From an uncultured Clostridium sp. (GTDB taxonomy: Bacteria > Bacillota > Clostridia > Peptostreptococcales > Peptostreptococcaceae), in assembly GCA_945871955.1 (NCBI GenBank), contig CAMBXR010000025.1:1-35459 (forward strand): a stretch of 35,459 nt of DNA, in the 5' to 3' direction. The position numbers and the translations under genes are program-made. This document shows positions 1 to 7,462 of this stretch, piece by piece. The notes below the pieces were generated by a model. That model searched no databases. It was not told where the DNA came from and saw nothing but the letters and a program-made list of their open reading frames with translations. Every line of letters starts with the position of its first letter. Position 1 is the stretch's first letter.

Positions 1-47
1 TGAAAGGCACCTCTTGCTCCTCCTCCTTCTAAAGCTACCCCTAACAT
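1..47 (-). CDS. Patatin-like phospholipase, N-terminal fragment
   Basis: Only the first 15 codons lie in the window; the gene runs off the left edge. The translation MLGVALEGGGARGAF contains the GGGxRG oxyanion-hole motif that opens patatin-like phospholipase domains, which hydrolyse acyl esters of lipids with a Ser-Asp dyad. A run of G residues just upstream of the ATG can act as ribosome binding site. The gene lies downstream of nrdG on the same strand but is separated from it by a terminator hairpin, so it is probably a separate transcript. The catalytic GxSxG serine and the Asp lie outside the window, so activity cannot be judged. Confidence 0.7.
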   Translation of the reverse strand, partial: MLGVALEGGGARGAF

Positions 48-127
48 AAGATTTTCCCCCCCATATTAAAAGTTTTTCTTAATTAATATTATATCAATTT
101 GTTAGATTTGTAAGTATTTTTAATACA

Positions 128-166
128 AAAAAGAAGCTATTTATTAAAATAAACAACTTCTTTTTA
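128..166 (-). terminator. Terminator after nrdG
   Basis: AAAAAGAAG (128-136) pairs with CTTCTTTTT (157-165), and partial inner pairing extends the stem. A/T runs flank it on both sides. It begins 4 nt after the nrdG stop codon and closes the dNTP-synthesis operon; it could act in both directions. Confidence 0.6.
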
Positions 167-169
167 TTT

Positions 170-679
170 CTATATATTATCTAAATCAATTAGTATTAAT
201 TTATTTTCTTTTATTGTGTCTTTTACATTTATAATCCGTTGATTTGATGAACCTCTTAATGTAAGAGAGATATTTTTTTTATCTTCTTCAAATTTCCCAT
301 CTACTAAAACATCTATATATTTAAATATTTGTTTTTGAACTTCGTCAAAGTTTTCAACAGTATAACCTGTCCATACATATATTTTTTTATCTGGATATTT
401 ATTTTTAAATGATTCACATACTTGAAGAACTCCATCAATATTTTCAGGACAAAGAGGCTCTCCTCCTAAAATTGATAAATCTCTTTTTACATTATGTTTA
501 TCAATATTATCTATTATATAATTTAGCGTATCTTCAGTAAACTCTTTTCCCTCTGTAAAACTCCAAGTCTCTCCATTAAAACATCCTTTACAATGATGAG
601 GGCAACCTTGAGTCCAAAGAGACATAGTTATACCAAATCCATTTGCTATATCATTATCTTTTATTCTATTAATCCTCAC
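170..679 (-). CDS. nrdG: Anaerobic ribonucleotide reductase activating protein (radical SAM)
   Basis: NrdG reductively cleaves S-adenosylmethionine with a [4Fe-4S] cluster and installs the glycyl radical on NrdD. The cluster motif CxxxCxxC is visible as CPHHCKGC near residue 26, preceded by SLWTQG as is usual in this family. LGGEPL at about residues 71-76 is the SAM-contacting GGE motif. At 169 residues it has normal NrdG length. The start is GTG, chosen because AAGGAG lies just upstream. It is the last gene of the nrdD-folD-thyX-nrdG set, so activator and reductase are separated by the two thymidylate-pathway genes. A terminator follows directly. Confidence 0.95.
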   Translation of the reverse strand: MRINRIKDNDIANGFGITMSLWTQGCPHHCKGCFNGETWSFTEGKEFTEDTLNYIIDNIDKHNVKRDLSILGGEPLCPENIDGVLQVCESFKNKYPDKKIYVWTGYTVENFDEVQKQIFKYIDVLVDGKFEEDKKNISLTLRGSSNQRIINVKDTIKENKLILIDLDNI

Positions 680-723
680 TTTATTTGTACTCCTTTTTAG
701 TACATGTAATTTAAAAATTCATA

Positions 724-1587
724 TTATTTATTCTTTTTTTCATAAGGCATCATACAACACATATCACCTTCTGGACATGGTCCAAATTGACATGAAGCAC
801 CTAAACTTTTTGCAAGTAGTGGACTTACTTTTTCTATTTCTTCAACCATTGTCCATGCTAATTTATTAATTTCTTCTTGTGCTCTTCTACAGCATCTATG
901 ATGACAGAAGTTTATTAAACTTCTTAAGTTCATTGTACATATTATTTTTGTTTCACAGGCATTAGGGAATATATATCTGGCATTTTCAATTGCTTTCTTT
1001 TCTAATGCTGAACATAATCTTTTGTATGTTGATCTTAGTGATTCTACAAAAGTATCACAAGATTTATTTTCTTTTTTCCAAACTTCAAATTCTTCTTTAT
1101 CTATCTTACATTTTTTTAATTGAATATCTACTAATTTCCCATATTCTTTTTCATTATACACATAGTCATACATTAATTTATCAACTATTTCATCATATAA
1201 TCTTTGGCTATCTTCCATATGTTTTTTATAACTTTGCTCTAATATAGGGTTATTTTTTATATCCCGAGGCATTACATATTCAAATTGAGTCTCTTTTACA
1301 TATCTTTGAGATTGTTGACTATATGATGCTATTCTATGTCTAACAAGTTGATGTGTTAAACTTCTAGATACACCTTCTATACCAAAAGTAAAGCTTGTAT
1401 GTTCTAATACACTTCCATGACCTATAGAAGTTATCATATTTACAAATCTTTCGATGCTTTCATCTGTTTGTTTTTCCATTAAATCATCTATATTAGATGG
1501 TGAATAACAAAGTTTTCCTGCTGTAGCTATTACTAACTCCGGATTTAGAGTATGTGATATTAATTTTACTTTTAAAGTTGTTTCCAT
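724..1587 (-). CDS. thyX: Flavin-dependent thymidylate synthase ThyX
   Basis: ThyX makes dTMP from dUMP using methylene-THF as carbon donor and FAD/NADPH as reductant, so unlike ThyA it releases THF rather than DHF. The diagnostic RHRx7S signature is present as [11 protein letters not shown] (about residues 83-93), and the C-terminal part has further conserved Arg and His residues ([11 protein letters not shown]). A longer reading from a TTG at 1614 is possible, but the ATG at 1587 is preferred: GGGAGAG lies correctly upstream and [11 protein letters not shown] is a sensible N-terminus. With this start the gene begins 1 nt after the folD stop, which suggests translational coupling. Its neighbour FolD supplies its methylene-THF. 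Confidence 0.95.
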   Translation of the reverse strand: METTLKVKLISHTLNPELVIATAGKLCYSPSNIDDLMEKQTDESIERFVNMITSIGHGSVLEHTSFTFGIEGVSRSLTHQLVRHRIASYSQQSQRYVKETQFEYVMPRDIKNNPILEQSYKKHMEDSQRLYDEIVDKLMYDYVYNEKEYGKLVDIQLKKCKIDKEEFEVWKKENKSCDTFVESLRSTYKRLCSALEKKAIENARYIFPNACETKIICTMNLRSLINFCHHRCCRRAQEEINKLAWTMVEEIEKVSPLLAKSLGASCQFGPCPEGDMCCMMPYEKKNK

Positions 1588-1588
1588 A

Positions 1589-2440
1589 TTATATTCTCTC
1601 CCTTTTTTCTGCAATTTCTATAGTTTGTTCTATTAATTCTATTACTGTCATTTGACCTACTCCGTTTGGTACAGGAGTTAAATTACATTGTTTTTCATTT
1701 ATTAAAACATCGTAATCTTCTTTAGCCACATCTCCGCACATCTTTCCTAATTCATTAAAATTAATAGATACATCAATTATTGTTGTATTATTTTTAAAAT
1801 CATCTGCTCTTAAGAAATTAGTTTTACCTACTGCTGTTACAACTATATCTGATAAAGCAATTTTTTCTTTTAAATTTTTAGTTTTGCTGTGGGCAATAGT
1901 TACTGTAGCATTTTCTTTTAAGAATAACTGAGCTAGAGGTTTTCCAACTATATTTGAACGATTTATTATAAGTACATCTTGTCCTTCAATTTCTATATTA
2001 AATTCTTTTAAAAGAGTTATTATTCCTCTAGGAGTACATGCTACATTACTTTCTAATCCTAATGATAATTTCCCCATATTTCCTATAGTAAAACCATCCA
2101 CATCTTTTTCATCTTCTATAAGATTAGTTAAATAATCTTCATCTAAATGTTTTGGTATTGGTAATTGTAATAAAATCCCTGTAATATCTTCATCTTTATT
2201 TAAATTTAAAATAGTTTCTTCAACTACCTCTTGTTTAACATCTCCATCAAAGTGAATTATTTTTGAATCTATTCCAACTTCATTACATTTTTTTATTTTA
2301 TTTGCTACATATTTCCCACTGGCAAAATCATCCCCAACTCTAATAATTACTAAAGAAGGTTTTTTACTTAGCTTATCTACTCTACTTTTTAATTCATCTA
2401 CCTTTTTTACAACTAATTCTCTTGCATCTAATAATGTCAT
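1589..2440 (-). CDS. folD: Bifunctional methylene-THF dehydrogenase / methenyl-THF cyclohydrolase
   Basis: FolD interconverts 5,10-methylene-THF, methenyl-THF and 10-formyl-THF in the cytosol. Visible family motifs are the catalytic Tyr/Lys in [11 protein letters not shown], the QLPIP substrate loop, DVDGF, the NADP-site TPRGI and the C-terminal [11 protein letters not shown]. At 283 residues it has normal length. Two normally strict motifs differ: VDGFTIGN instead of the common VDGFHPxN, and PNGVGQMT instead of PGGVGPMT. This marks a divergent FolD subgroup; the catalytic Tyr, Lys, Gln and Asp remain. GAAGGAAAAATA precedes the ATG. Its place between nrdD and thyX suggests it mainly feeds thymidylate synthesis. 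Confidence 0.92.
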   Translation of the reverse strand: MTLLDARELVVKKVDELKSRVDKLSKKPSLVIIRVGDDFASGKYVANKIKKCNEVGIDSKIIHFDGDVKQEVVEETILNLNKDEDITGILLQLPIPKHLDEDYLTNLIEDEKDVDGFTIGNMGKLSLGLESNVACTPRGIITLLKEFNIEIEGQDVLIINRSNIVGKPLAQLFLKENATVTIAHSKTKNLKEKIALSDIVVTAVGKTNFLRADDFKNNTTIIDVSINFNELGKMCGDVAKEDYDVLINEKQCNLTPVPNGVGQMTVIELIEQTIEIAEKRERI

Positions 2441-2472
2441 TATTTTTCCTTCTTTCCTGTTTATATATAATA

Positions 2473-2496
2473 GAAAAGGTGCTTATGCACCTTTTC
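2473..2496 (-). terminator. Intergenic hairpin between nrdD and folD
   Basis: GAAAAGGTGC (2473-2482) and GCACCTTTTC (2487-2496) form a perfect 10-bp stem with a 4-nt loop. The following sequence on the minus strand is AT-rich but not a clean T-run, so this may be a partial terminator, attenuator or mRNA-stabilising stem rather than a full stop. Confidence 0.5.
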
Positions 2497-2513
2497 ATTT
2501 TAATAAATCAATA

Positions 2514-3398
2514 CTATAAGTGTAGCACTCTTTCTCCTATTTCTTGAGTACGACCTTTCCCCCACATATTTGATCCTATATATCCACAAGTTCTTCTCAT
2601 AACTTGCATTTCTTCTTTATCTCTATTGCCACAATTTGGACAATACCATTCTAAATTATCATCAAGTTTTATTTCTCCAGTATAATCACATTTAAAACAA
2701 ACATCTGGTTTAGTATTTATTTCAGCATATTGTATATTATGATAAATATAGTTAATTATCTGCTCTACTGCCTGTAAATTCTTACTCATATCTGGTACTT
2801 CTACATAACTTATACATCCACCTAAACTTATATCATGGAATTGGCTCTCAAATTTTAATTTTGAGAAGGCATCTATTTCTTCAGATACATGAACATGATA
2901 AGAGTTAGTGTAGTACATTCTATCTGTTACATTTTTTATTTCACCAAATTTTTGTTTATCTATTCTACAGAATCTTGAAGTTAAACTTTCTCCTGGAGTT
3001 CCATATAGTCCAAATCCAAGACCAGTTTCTTTCTTCCACTCGCTACATTTATTATTTAAATGATTCATAACTTCAAGAGCAAATTTCTCGCCCTCTGGCG
3101 TAGTATGAGATACACCAAGCATAGCTTGTGTCATTTCATATACACCAACATATCCTAAAGAAAGAGTTGAATATCCATTTTCTAATAATGAATCTATCTT
3201 TTCACCTTTTTTAAGTCTTGATATTCCACCATGTTGCCAGTGTATTGGAGATATATCAGAAGTAGTTCCTTTTAATAAGTTATGTCTAACCATTAAAGCC
3301 TCTCTACAAAGGTCTAATCTTTCATCTAATATTTTCCAGAATTTATTCATATCTTTTTCTGCAGATAAAGCTACTTGTACTAAGTTAAGACTTATTAC
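2514..3398 (-). CDS. nrdD: Anaerobic ribonucleoside-triphosphate reductase, exon 2 (C-terminal 294 residues)
   Basis: This is the C-terminal part of class III ribonucleotide reductase. The reading frame is open upstream of the internal ATG at 3350 and begins with VISLNLVQVALSAEKD, which continues the FNQG end of exon 1. The Zn site CFKC...CPNC and the glycyl-radical motif RRTCGYIG near the C-terminus are intact, and the protein ends in the family-typical IGERVLHL. Exon 2 has no start codon of its own at the junction and needs splicing to join residue 415 of exon 1. Spliced length is 709 residues, normal for NrdD. A protein started at 3350 would lack the substrate site, so independent function is unlikely. 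Confidence 0.93.
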   Translation of the reverse strand, partial: VISLNLVQVALSAEKDMNKFWKILDERLDLCREALMVRHNLLKGTTSDISPIHWQHGGISRLKKGEKIDSLLENGYSTLSLGYVGVYEMTQAMLGVSHTTPEGEKFALEVMNHLNNKCSEWKKETGLGFGLYGTPGESLTSRFCRIDKQKFGEIKNVTDRMYYTNSYHVHVSEEIDAFSKLKFESQFHDISLGGCISYVEVPDMSKNLQAVEQIINYIYHNIQYAEINTKPDVCFKCDYTGEIKLDDNLEWYCPNCGNRDKEEMQVMRRTCGYIGSNMWGKGRTQEIGERVLHL

Positions 3399-4654
3399 CT
3401 TTTATACCGTTTCTTTCGAAATACTTTAACACTTCTTTTTGAAGTCGGTCTAGAATATTCCTTATACCTATCTTATTGGGAATTCATTTATTCCTAGTTC
3501 TTCAACTAAATCAGTATATAATTTTCCATTATTAATTCCACTTACTGTTTTCCTTCCTATACCTACAATATTTCCTATTTTTGAATAAGTATAGTCTGGA
3601 TTATGTTTTAGTAGTTCAACTACTTTTTTTATTTTCTCTATAGAAACTCTTGGCTTTGAATTAATAGGTACATATATAGGATAACTATCATCTTCTAAAA
3701 ATCTATATATAATACCTTGATTTATGTTGCTTATATTAGTAACACTAACATTATATTCTTTAGCAATATCCGTTAAACTCATTTTATTTTTAAGTTTTGC
3801 ATATATATCATATACTTCATTTTCAGTTAACTTATTTTTATTAGCAGAGTTATCTCTTATTGGATATTCTTCATCACAAAAATACCATGTTGCACCATTA
3901 TTTATATCACTCACTATATCTCTTGAAACATTAAATATCTTTGCAATTTCAACAAAAGTTTTCTCTTTATCGTATTTAATAGAATTAATTATAGCTCTTA
4001 CATTTTCTTCGCCTATTACTGATTTTACAGTAAAATTTCCACCTTTTGTAAGATTATATCCATATTTACTATTATTAGATTTATATTTTTCTATATACTC
4101 TACCTCTTTTTTGTTTAAATCTTCTAAACTTATATCAACTTCTAAAATTTGAAATGTAAAGTTTTCTATTCCAAACCTTCTAATAGCTCTATATAAATAT
4201 AATTCATTACTTGAATTATTAATTTCTCCATAATGATCTAACCATCTTTTAATAGGTGGATTTTGAACCGTTTGGCCTATATATACTTTTTTAGTTACTA
4301 GACATTCTATTTTATAAATACTTCCTGTTCTCATATTATCACCTCATGTTTATCATATCCTATCAGAAGGAAGTTTATACATGAGTTAAGGAAGTTTTAA
4401 TTTGTAGGTATCTCTTATTATATTCGTTGAACGTCTCTCATGCCTAATAGGTTTAGAGATTTCGCTGCTAATTGCCCATTGTTCATATAAACTGTGTTAC
4501 CACTTTTTATATATCCTATTTATTTTTTCTGCTCTCGCAACCATTACATTTATTGTTTCCAATTCTGATTTGGTTAAATAGGCTTTAGGGGTTTCTAGCA
4601 ATTTAAAGAGTTTTCCATTACTCCTTACGAAGCAAGGGGGCATAATAACTGTCT
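3399..4654 (-). mobile_element. Group I intron in nrdD, encoding a GIY-YIG endonuclease
   Basis: The 1,256-nt insert splits nrdD between codons for Gly and Val. Boundaries follow from RNA pairing. The 5' exon end GGGU pairs with GCCC in the intron (P1, splice-site U.G pair), and UUAUUAU just before GCCC pairs with the 3' exon start GUAAUAA (P10, 7 bp). The intron ends in G (3399). Core elements: P3 CUCUU with AAGAG (4416-4412); P4 UUGCU with AGCAG; P7 GAAUAU (4425-4420) with AUAUUC (3458-3453); P8 AUACCUA (4411-4405) with UAGGUAU (3470-3464); P9 ACUUC-AAAAA-GAAGU (3445-3431). The conserved P3-P4 strand (AAUUGCUAGAAACC) and P7 strand (ACGUUCAACG) resemble phage-type IA introns. The pairings are seen directly; the subgroup is inferred. 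Confidence 0.93.
3468..4334 (-). CDS. GIY-YIG homing endonuclease, intron-encoded
   Basis: At 288 residues this is a free-standing intron ORF. The N-terminal GIY-YIG nuclease domain (about residues 1-95) shows SIY at residues 5-7, YIGQT at 18-22, an Arg in KRWLDHYGE and a catalytic Glu in LNKKEVEYIEKY. The rest consists of three tandem helix-turn-helix repeats, each about 50-55 residues, with recognisable cores IAKIFNVSRD, IAKEYNVSVT and IGNIVGIGRK, each followed by INxG. Such repeats bind the homing site in intron endonucleases. GAGGTGATAAT precedes the ATG. The whole gene lies in the intron P8 loop, and its TAG stop is part of the 3' P8 strand. It presumably cuts intronless nrdD alleles near the FNQG codons to spread the intron. 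Confidence 0.92.
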   Translation of the reverse strand: MRTGSIYKIECLVTKKVYIGQTVQNPPIKRWLDHYGEINNSSNELYLYRAIRRFGIENFTFQILEVDISLEDLNKKEVEYIEKYKSNNSKYGYNLTKGGNFTVKSVIGEENVRAIINSIKYDKEKTFVEIAKIFNVSRDIVSDINNGATWYFCDEEYPIRDNSANKNKLTENEVYDIYAKLKNKMSLTDIAKEYNVSVTNISNINQGIIYRFLEDDSYPIYVPINSKPRVSIEKIKKVVELLKHNPDYTYSKIGNIVGIGRKTVSGINNGKLYTDLVEELGINEFPIR

Positions 4655-5899
4655 ACCCTGGTTAAATCTTCCGTACCATTTGTAATTTCCATTTTCATCT
4701 TTCCAGTTACTTAAATGTGATCTACATCCCATTGGAGGGAATGTTTCTCCATCATAATTTTTTCTCATCATCTTAGCACTTTGATAATCAGGTACTAATC
4801 TTTTTGTATTACATTTTGCTGCTAATTTTGTTATATAGTCATATTTTCCACCTTCTAAACAGTTATGCTCATCAAGAAGGTAAACTAATTTAGGGAATTC
4901 TTCTCCTATTACTTGACCTTTATAGTTTTTCATTCCCTCTAATCTTTGTACTATCATTTCTTCACAGATTAATGCCATTTCTCTTTCATACTCATGACCT
5001 TCTTCTATTTCTAAATAAATTGTACAAAATGGTGATTGACCATTACTTGTGTGAAGAGTTGATAATTGGTATCTAATAGTTTGTATCCCTGATTTTAACT
5101 CTTCCATCATTCTTTCTTCAGCTAACTCTGTAGCCATCTCTAAAGAATATTTTTTCTTATATTTATTTAAATACTTATTATATGATACTCTTAAAAATGG
5201 TGCTATATGTTTTATTGTTATTGTATTACCACCATATTGGGCACTTGCTATTTGCGCTATAATTTGAGTAACTATCGTACATGCCGTTCCAAAAGACTTT
5301 GGTGATTCTACTAATTTATTGTTTATAACTGTTCCATTAGTAAGCATATCTTCAAGATTTATTAACATACAATTGTGTATTGGTTGCATTGCATAATCCA
5401 TATCATGATAATGAAGAACACCTTCATCATGTGCATGAACTATATGAGCAGGTATTAATTTTCTTCTAGACATATCTTTAGATACTTCTCCTGCTACTAA
5501 ATCCCTTTGAGTTGATGCTAATATACCATTTTTATTAGAATTTTCATTTAATACATCCTCATTACTTCTATCTAATAACCCTAGTATACTCTCATCAGTA
5601 GTATTTACAGATCTTTTAAATGATTGTACCGCTCTGTAACCTTCATAGGCTTTCGCTGTTAAATTTTGTTTATAATCTATTAATTTCGTATATACTATTT
5701 CTTCTACTTGATAAACTGTAGGTGTATTAGTCTTTTCCATGTAAATAGATTCTATATCTAGGGCTATTTCCTTAGCTATTTCCGGTATATATACTCCACT
5801 TCCATATTTCATAGCTTTTAATATAGCATTTTCAATCTTATTTCTATCAAATTTTGCTGTATTTCCATCTCTTTTGATTATGTTCAAATCTTTTATCAT
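4655..5899 (-). CDS. nrdD: Anaerobic ribonucleoside-triphosphate reductase, exon 1 (N-terminal 415 residues)
   Basis: Class III reductase makes dNTPs from NTPs without oxygen, using a glycyl radical. Exon 1 carries one N-terminal ATP-cone (IIKRDGNTAKFDRNKI onward, about residues 6-95), which binds dATP/ATP to set overall activity. The catalytic barrel follows, with CMLINLEDML and FPPMGCRSHLSNW; Cys392 in MGCRS is the likely thiyl-radical cysteine. The last spliced codon is Gly of GRFNQG at 4655. Without splicing, translation runs 9 residues into the intron (RQLLCPLAS) and stops at 4625. AGGAGATGGAGAGC precedes the ATG. The promoter carries NrdR-type boxes. folD, thyX and nrdG follow on the same strand. 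Confidence 0.95.
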
Positions 5900-6009
5900 A
5901 AGCTCTCCATCTCCTAATACTGTCTATTTTTATCAATATAGATTAAATATTTTTTTATGTATCCTATTGACTTTTCTAAAAATTATATACCCTATTACTC
6001 GTCGTCGAA

Positions 6010-6057
6010 ACACTATATCTAGTAATCACTTTGTATATTCTATACTACATGTGGTGC
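6010..6057 (-). promoter_or_regulatory. Tandem NrdR boxes upstream of nrdD
   Basis: Box 1, ACACTATATCTAGTAA (6010-6025), matches the NrdR consensus ACACTATATATAGTGT at 13 of 16 positions. Box 2, ATACTACATGTGGTGC (6042-6057), matches at 11 of 16. The 16-bp linker puts the boxes 32 bp apart, three helical turns, which is the known arrangement for the repressor NrdR. Box 2 lies in the -35/-10 spacer and box 1 just downstream of the -10 of the nrdD promoter. The nrdR gene itself is not in the window. Confidence 0.75.
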
Positions 6058-6065
6058 TTTATCAA
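6037..6065 (-). promoter_or_regulatory. Sigma-A promoter of nrdD
   Basis: On the minus strand TTGATA (6065-6060) and TAGAAT (6042-6037) are separated by 17 bp, a good vegetative promoter. Transcription would start near 6030, giving a leader of about 130 nt before the nrdD ATG. Apart from this promoter, the operator and the terminator after the dCMP deaminase, the 400-nt gap 5900-6299 shows only AT-rich sequence. Confidence 0.65.
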
Positions 6066-6245
6066 GTAATTTATTTTCTTTTCAAAAACTTTATTTTTGT
6101 CAATACTTTGTTAAATTTTGGTTAATAATCTACAATCTAGATATACTAATATATTGATTTTTTTTTATACTTTTTTACATAAATTTACATTAACACATCT
6201 TTTTTATATTAGTTATTATTCTAACAATTTATTGTCTTTTAAATA

Positions 6246-6292
6246 AAAAAAAAGAAATATAAAAATATTTTTAAATATTTTCATACTTCTTT
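6246..6292 (-). terminator. Terminator after dCMP deaminase
   Basis: Reading the minus strand, AAAGAAGTATGAAAATATTT pairs, with few mismatches, with the AAATATTTTTATATTTCTTT-like arm, followed by a run of nine T. It separates the dCMP deaminase transcript from the nrdD promoter. Confidence 0.7.
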
Positions 6293-6299
6293 TAGGTTT

Positions 6300-6782
6300 T
6301 TATTTAAATTTTATTTCTATCTTATCTATACTTGGTTCCATTTTTATATATTGAACTTTTGCTTTTTCAAACATATACTTTGACGCTTTTATAGAATCTG
6401 TTTCAGCATATTTATCTTCTAAATAATATACCTTTTTTATTCCAGATTGAATTATGTTCCTTGCACAATCATGACATGGAAATAAATTAACATATATACT
6501 GCATCCCTCTAAAGATTTCCCCCTAGCATTTAATATGGCATTTTGTTCTGCATGAACAACATAAGGATATTTAGTTTCTAAAAATTCTCCCTCTCTATCC
6601 CAAGGGAAGTCTTCATCACTACAACCATTTAGAAATCCATTATATCCAATAGATACTATTCTATTATCTTTATCTACTATGCATGCACCAACTTGTGTTG
6701 AGGGGTCTTTACTCCTCATTCCTGATAATAAAGATATTCCCATAAAATAATCATTCCAAGATATGTAGTCTGTTCTTTTCAT
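6300..6782 (-). CDS. Deoxycytidylate (dCMP) deaminase, ComEB type
   Basis: The enzyme deaminates dCMP to dUMP, the substrate of ThyX. It has the zinc-site pair HAEQNAI (His ligand and proton-shuttle Glu) and PCHDC (two Cys ligands), and the N-terminal motif MRSKDPSTQVGACIV typical of dCMP deaminases rather than cytidine deaminases. At 160 residues its length is normal. AAAGGAGGAACAA precedes the ATG. It is a separate transcript from nrdD but adjacent to it, which makes a complete route from dCMP to dTMP with thyX and folD. ComEB-type proteins are sometimes named after a competence operon; nothing here suggests that context. Confidence 0.9.
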   Translation of the reverse strand: MKRTDYISWNDYFMGISLLSGMRSKDPSTQVGACIVDKDNRIVSIGYNGFLNGCSDEDFPWDREGEFLETKYPYVVHAEQNAILNARGKSLEGCSIYVNLFPCHDCARNIIQSGIKKVYYLEDKYAETDSIKASKYMFEKAKVQYIKMEPSIDKIEIKFK

Positions 6783-6924
6783 TTGTTCCTCCTTTAAATA
6801 TTATCTTATAAATCCTTCATTGTCTGTCTAGAATATTTATTTCTAATTTTAACATAAAGTATATAAAATATAATCTATGATTTTTTGGCTTTCCAAAAAG
6901 TAATCAGTTGATTTTATTACTTCG

Positions 6925-6953
6925 TTGATTTTGCAATAACAATCAGATACACT
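6925..6953 (+). promoter_or_regulatory. Possible promoter of the ferredoxin gene
   Basis: TTGATT (6925-6930) and TACACT (6948-6953) are 17 bp apart. The -35 lies in the second of two direct repeats GTTGATTTT (6907-6915 and 6924-6932), which are 17 bp apart start to start and could be an operator. The evidence is weak in AT-rich DNA. Confidence 0.35.
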
Positions 6954-7013
6954 AAAAATAGGATACTTTATTTTTTAATAAATAAATTATTTACATATTA
7001 GGGGGAATGAAAA

Positions 7014-7403
7014 TTGAAAAAATTAGTTGTTAAAGACAAATCTTTATGCCAAGCTTGTTTAACTTGTGAATTAGCCTGTTCAGAAGCCTTTTACAAAAAA
7101 GAAGGTTTTCCTTGCATATCTATAGGGGTTAATAAAAAAGGTGCTTTAGATGTTAAAGCTTGTAATCAATGTGGTGTTTGTGCTAAAAAATGTCCTGAAG
7201 GGGCCATTTCTAAAAATGCTAAAGGGGTATATACAATAGATAAGAAAAAATGTACTGGATGCTTAACTTGCGTAGAATCATGTCCAAAAGGAATTATAGT
7301 AAAATCTGAAGAAAAACCAGCTCCATCTAAATGTATGGCTTGTGGAATATGTGTTAAAGCATGTCCTCAAGAAATACTTGAAATAGTAGAAGTAGCTGAC
7401 TAA
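7014..7403 (+). CDS. 4Fe-4S polyferredoxin with four cluster motifs
   Basis: The 129-residue soluble electron carrier has four consecutive cysteine quartets: CQACLTCELAC (residues 12-22), CNQCGVCAKKCP, CTGCLTCVESCP and CMACGICVKACP. Sixteen cysteines can hold four [4Fe-4S] clusters, so this resembles the HycB/CooF-like electron-transfer subunits that pass electrons between oxidoreductases. The start is TTG: AGGGGG lies upstream and the nearby ATG at 7006 is out of frame and soon stops. No hydrogenase, AOR or dehydrogenase gene is adjacent, so the partner cannot be named. It is a single-gene transcript ended by the hairpin at 7426-7462. Confidence 0.9.
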   Translation: MKKLVVKDKSLCQACLTCELACSEAFYKKEGFPCISIGVNKKGALDVKACNQCGVCAKKCPEGAISKNAKGVYTIDKKKCTGCLTCVESCPKGIIVKSEEKPAPSKCMACGICVKACPQEILEIVEVAD

Positions 7404-7425
7404 TCAGTAGATTATTTATGATAAT

Positions 7426-7462
7426 AAAAAGATGTAACCAAATTTAGGTTGCATCTTTTTTA
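7426..7462 (+). terminator. Terminator after ferredoxin
   Basis: AAAAAGATGTAACC pairs with GGTTGCATCTTTTT (one G.T position), followed by a T-run. This is a classical Rho-independent terminator. Confidence 0.85.

Noticed and set aside
990-1247. Plus-strand hydrophobic ORFs opposite thyX, nfo, aspS, recJ and others
   Set aside because: Each is the antisense reading of a clearly conserved minus-strand gene, without ribosome binding site.
3399-4654. IStron (intron joined to an IS605-type transposase), as known from Clostridioides difficile
   Set aside because: The only ORF is a GIY-YIG endonuclease; no TnpA or TnpB-like sequence is present.
2514-5899. nrdD as a pseudogene broken by an insertion or frameshift
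   Set aside because: The insert has all group I core pairings, precise P1/P10 splice sites and an intact endonuclease gene, and removing it restores full-length NrdD.
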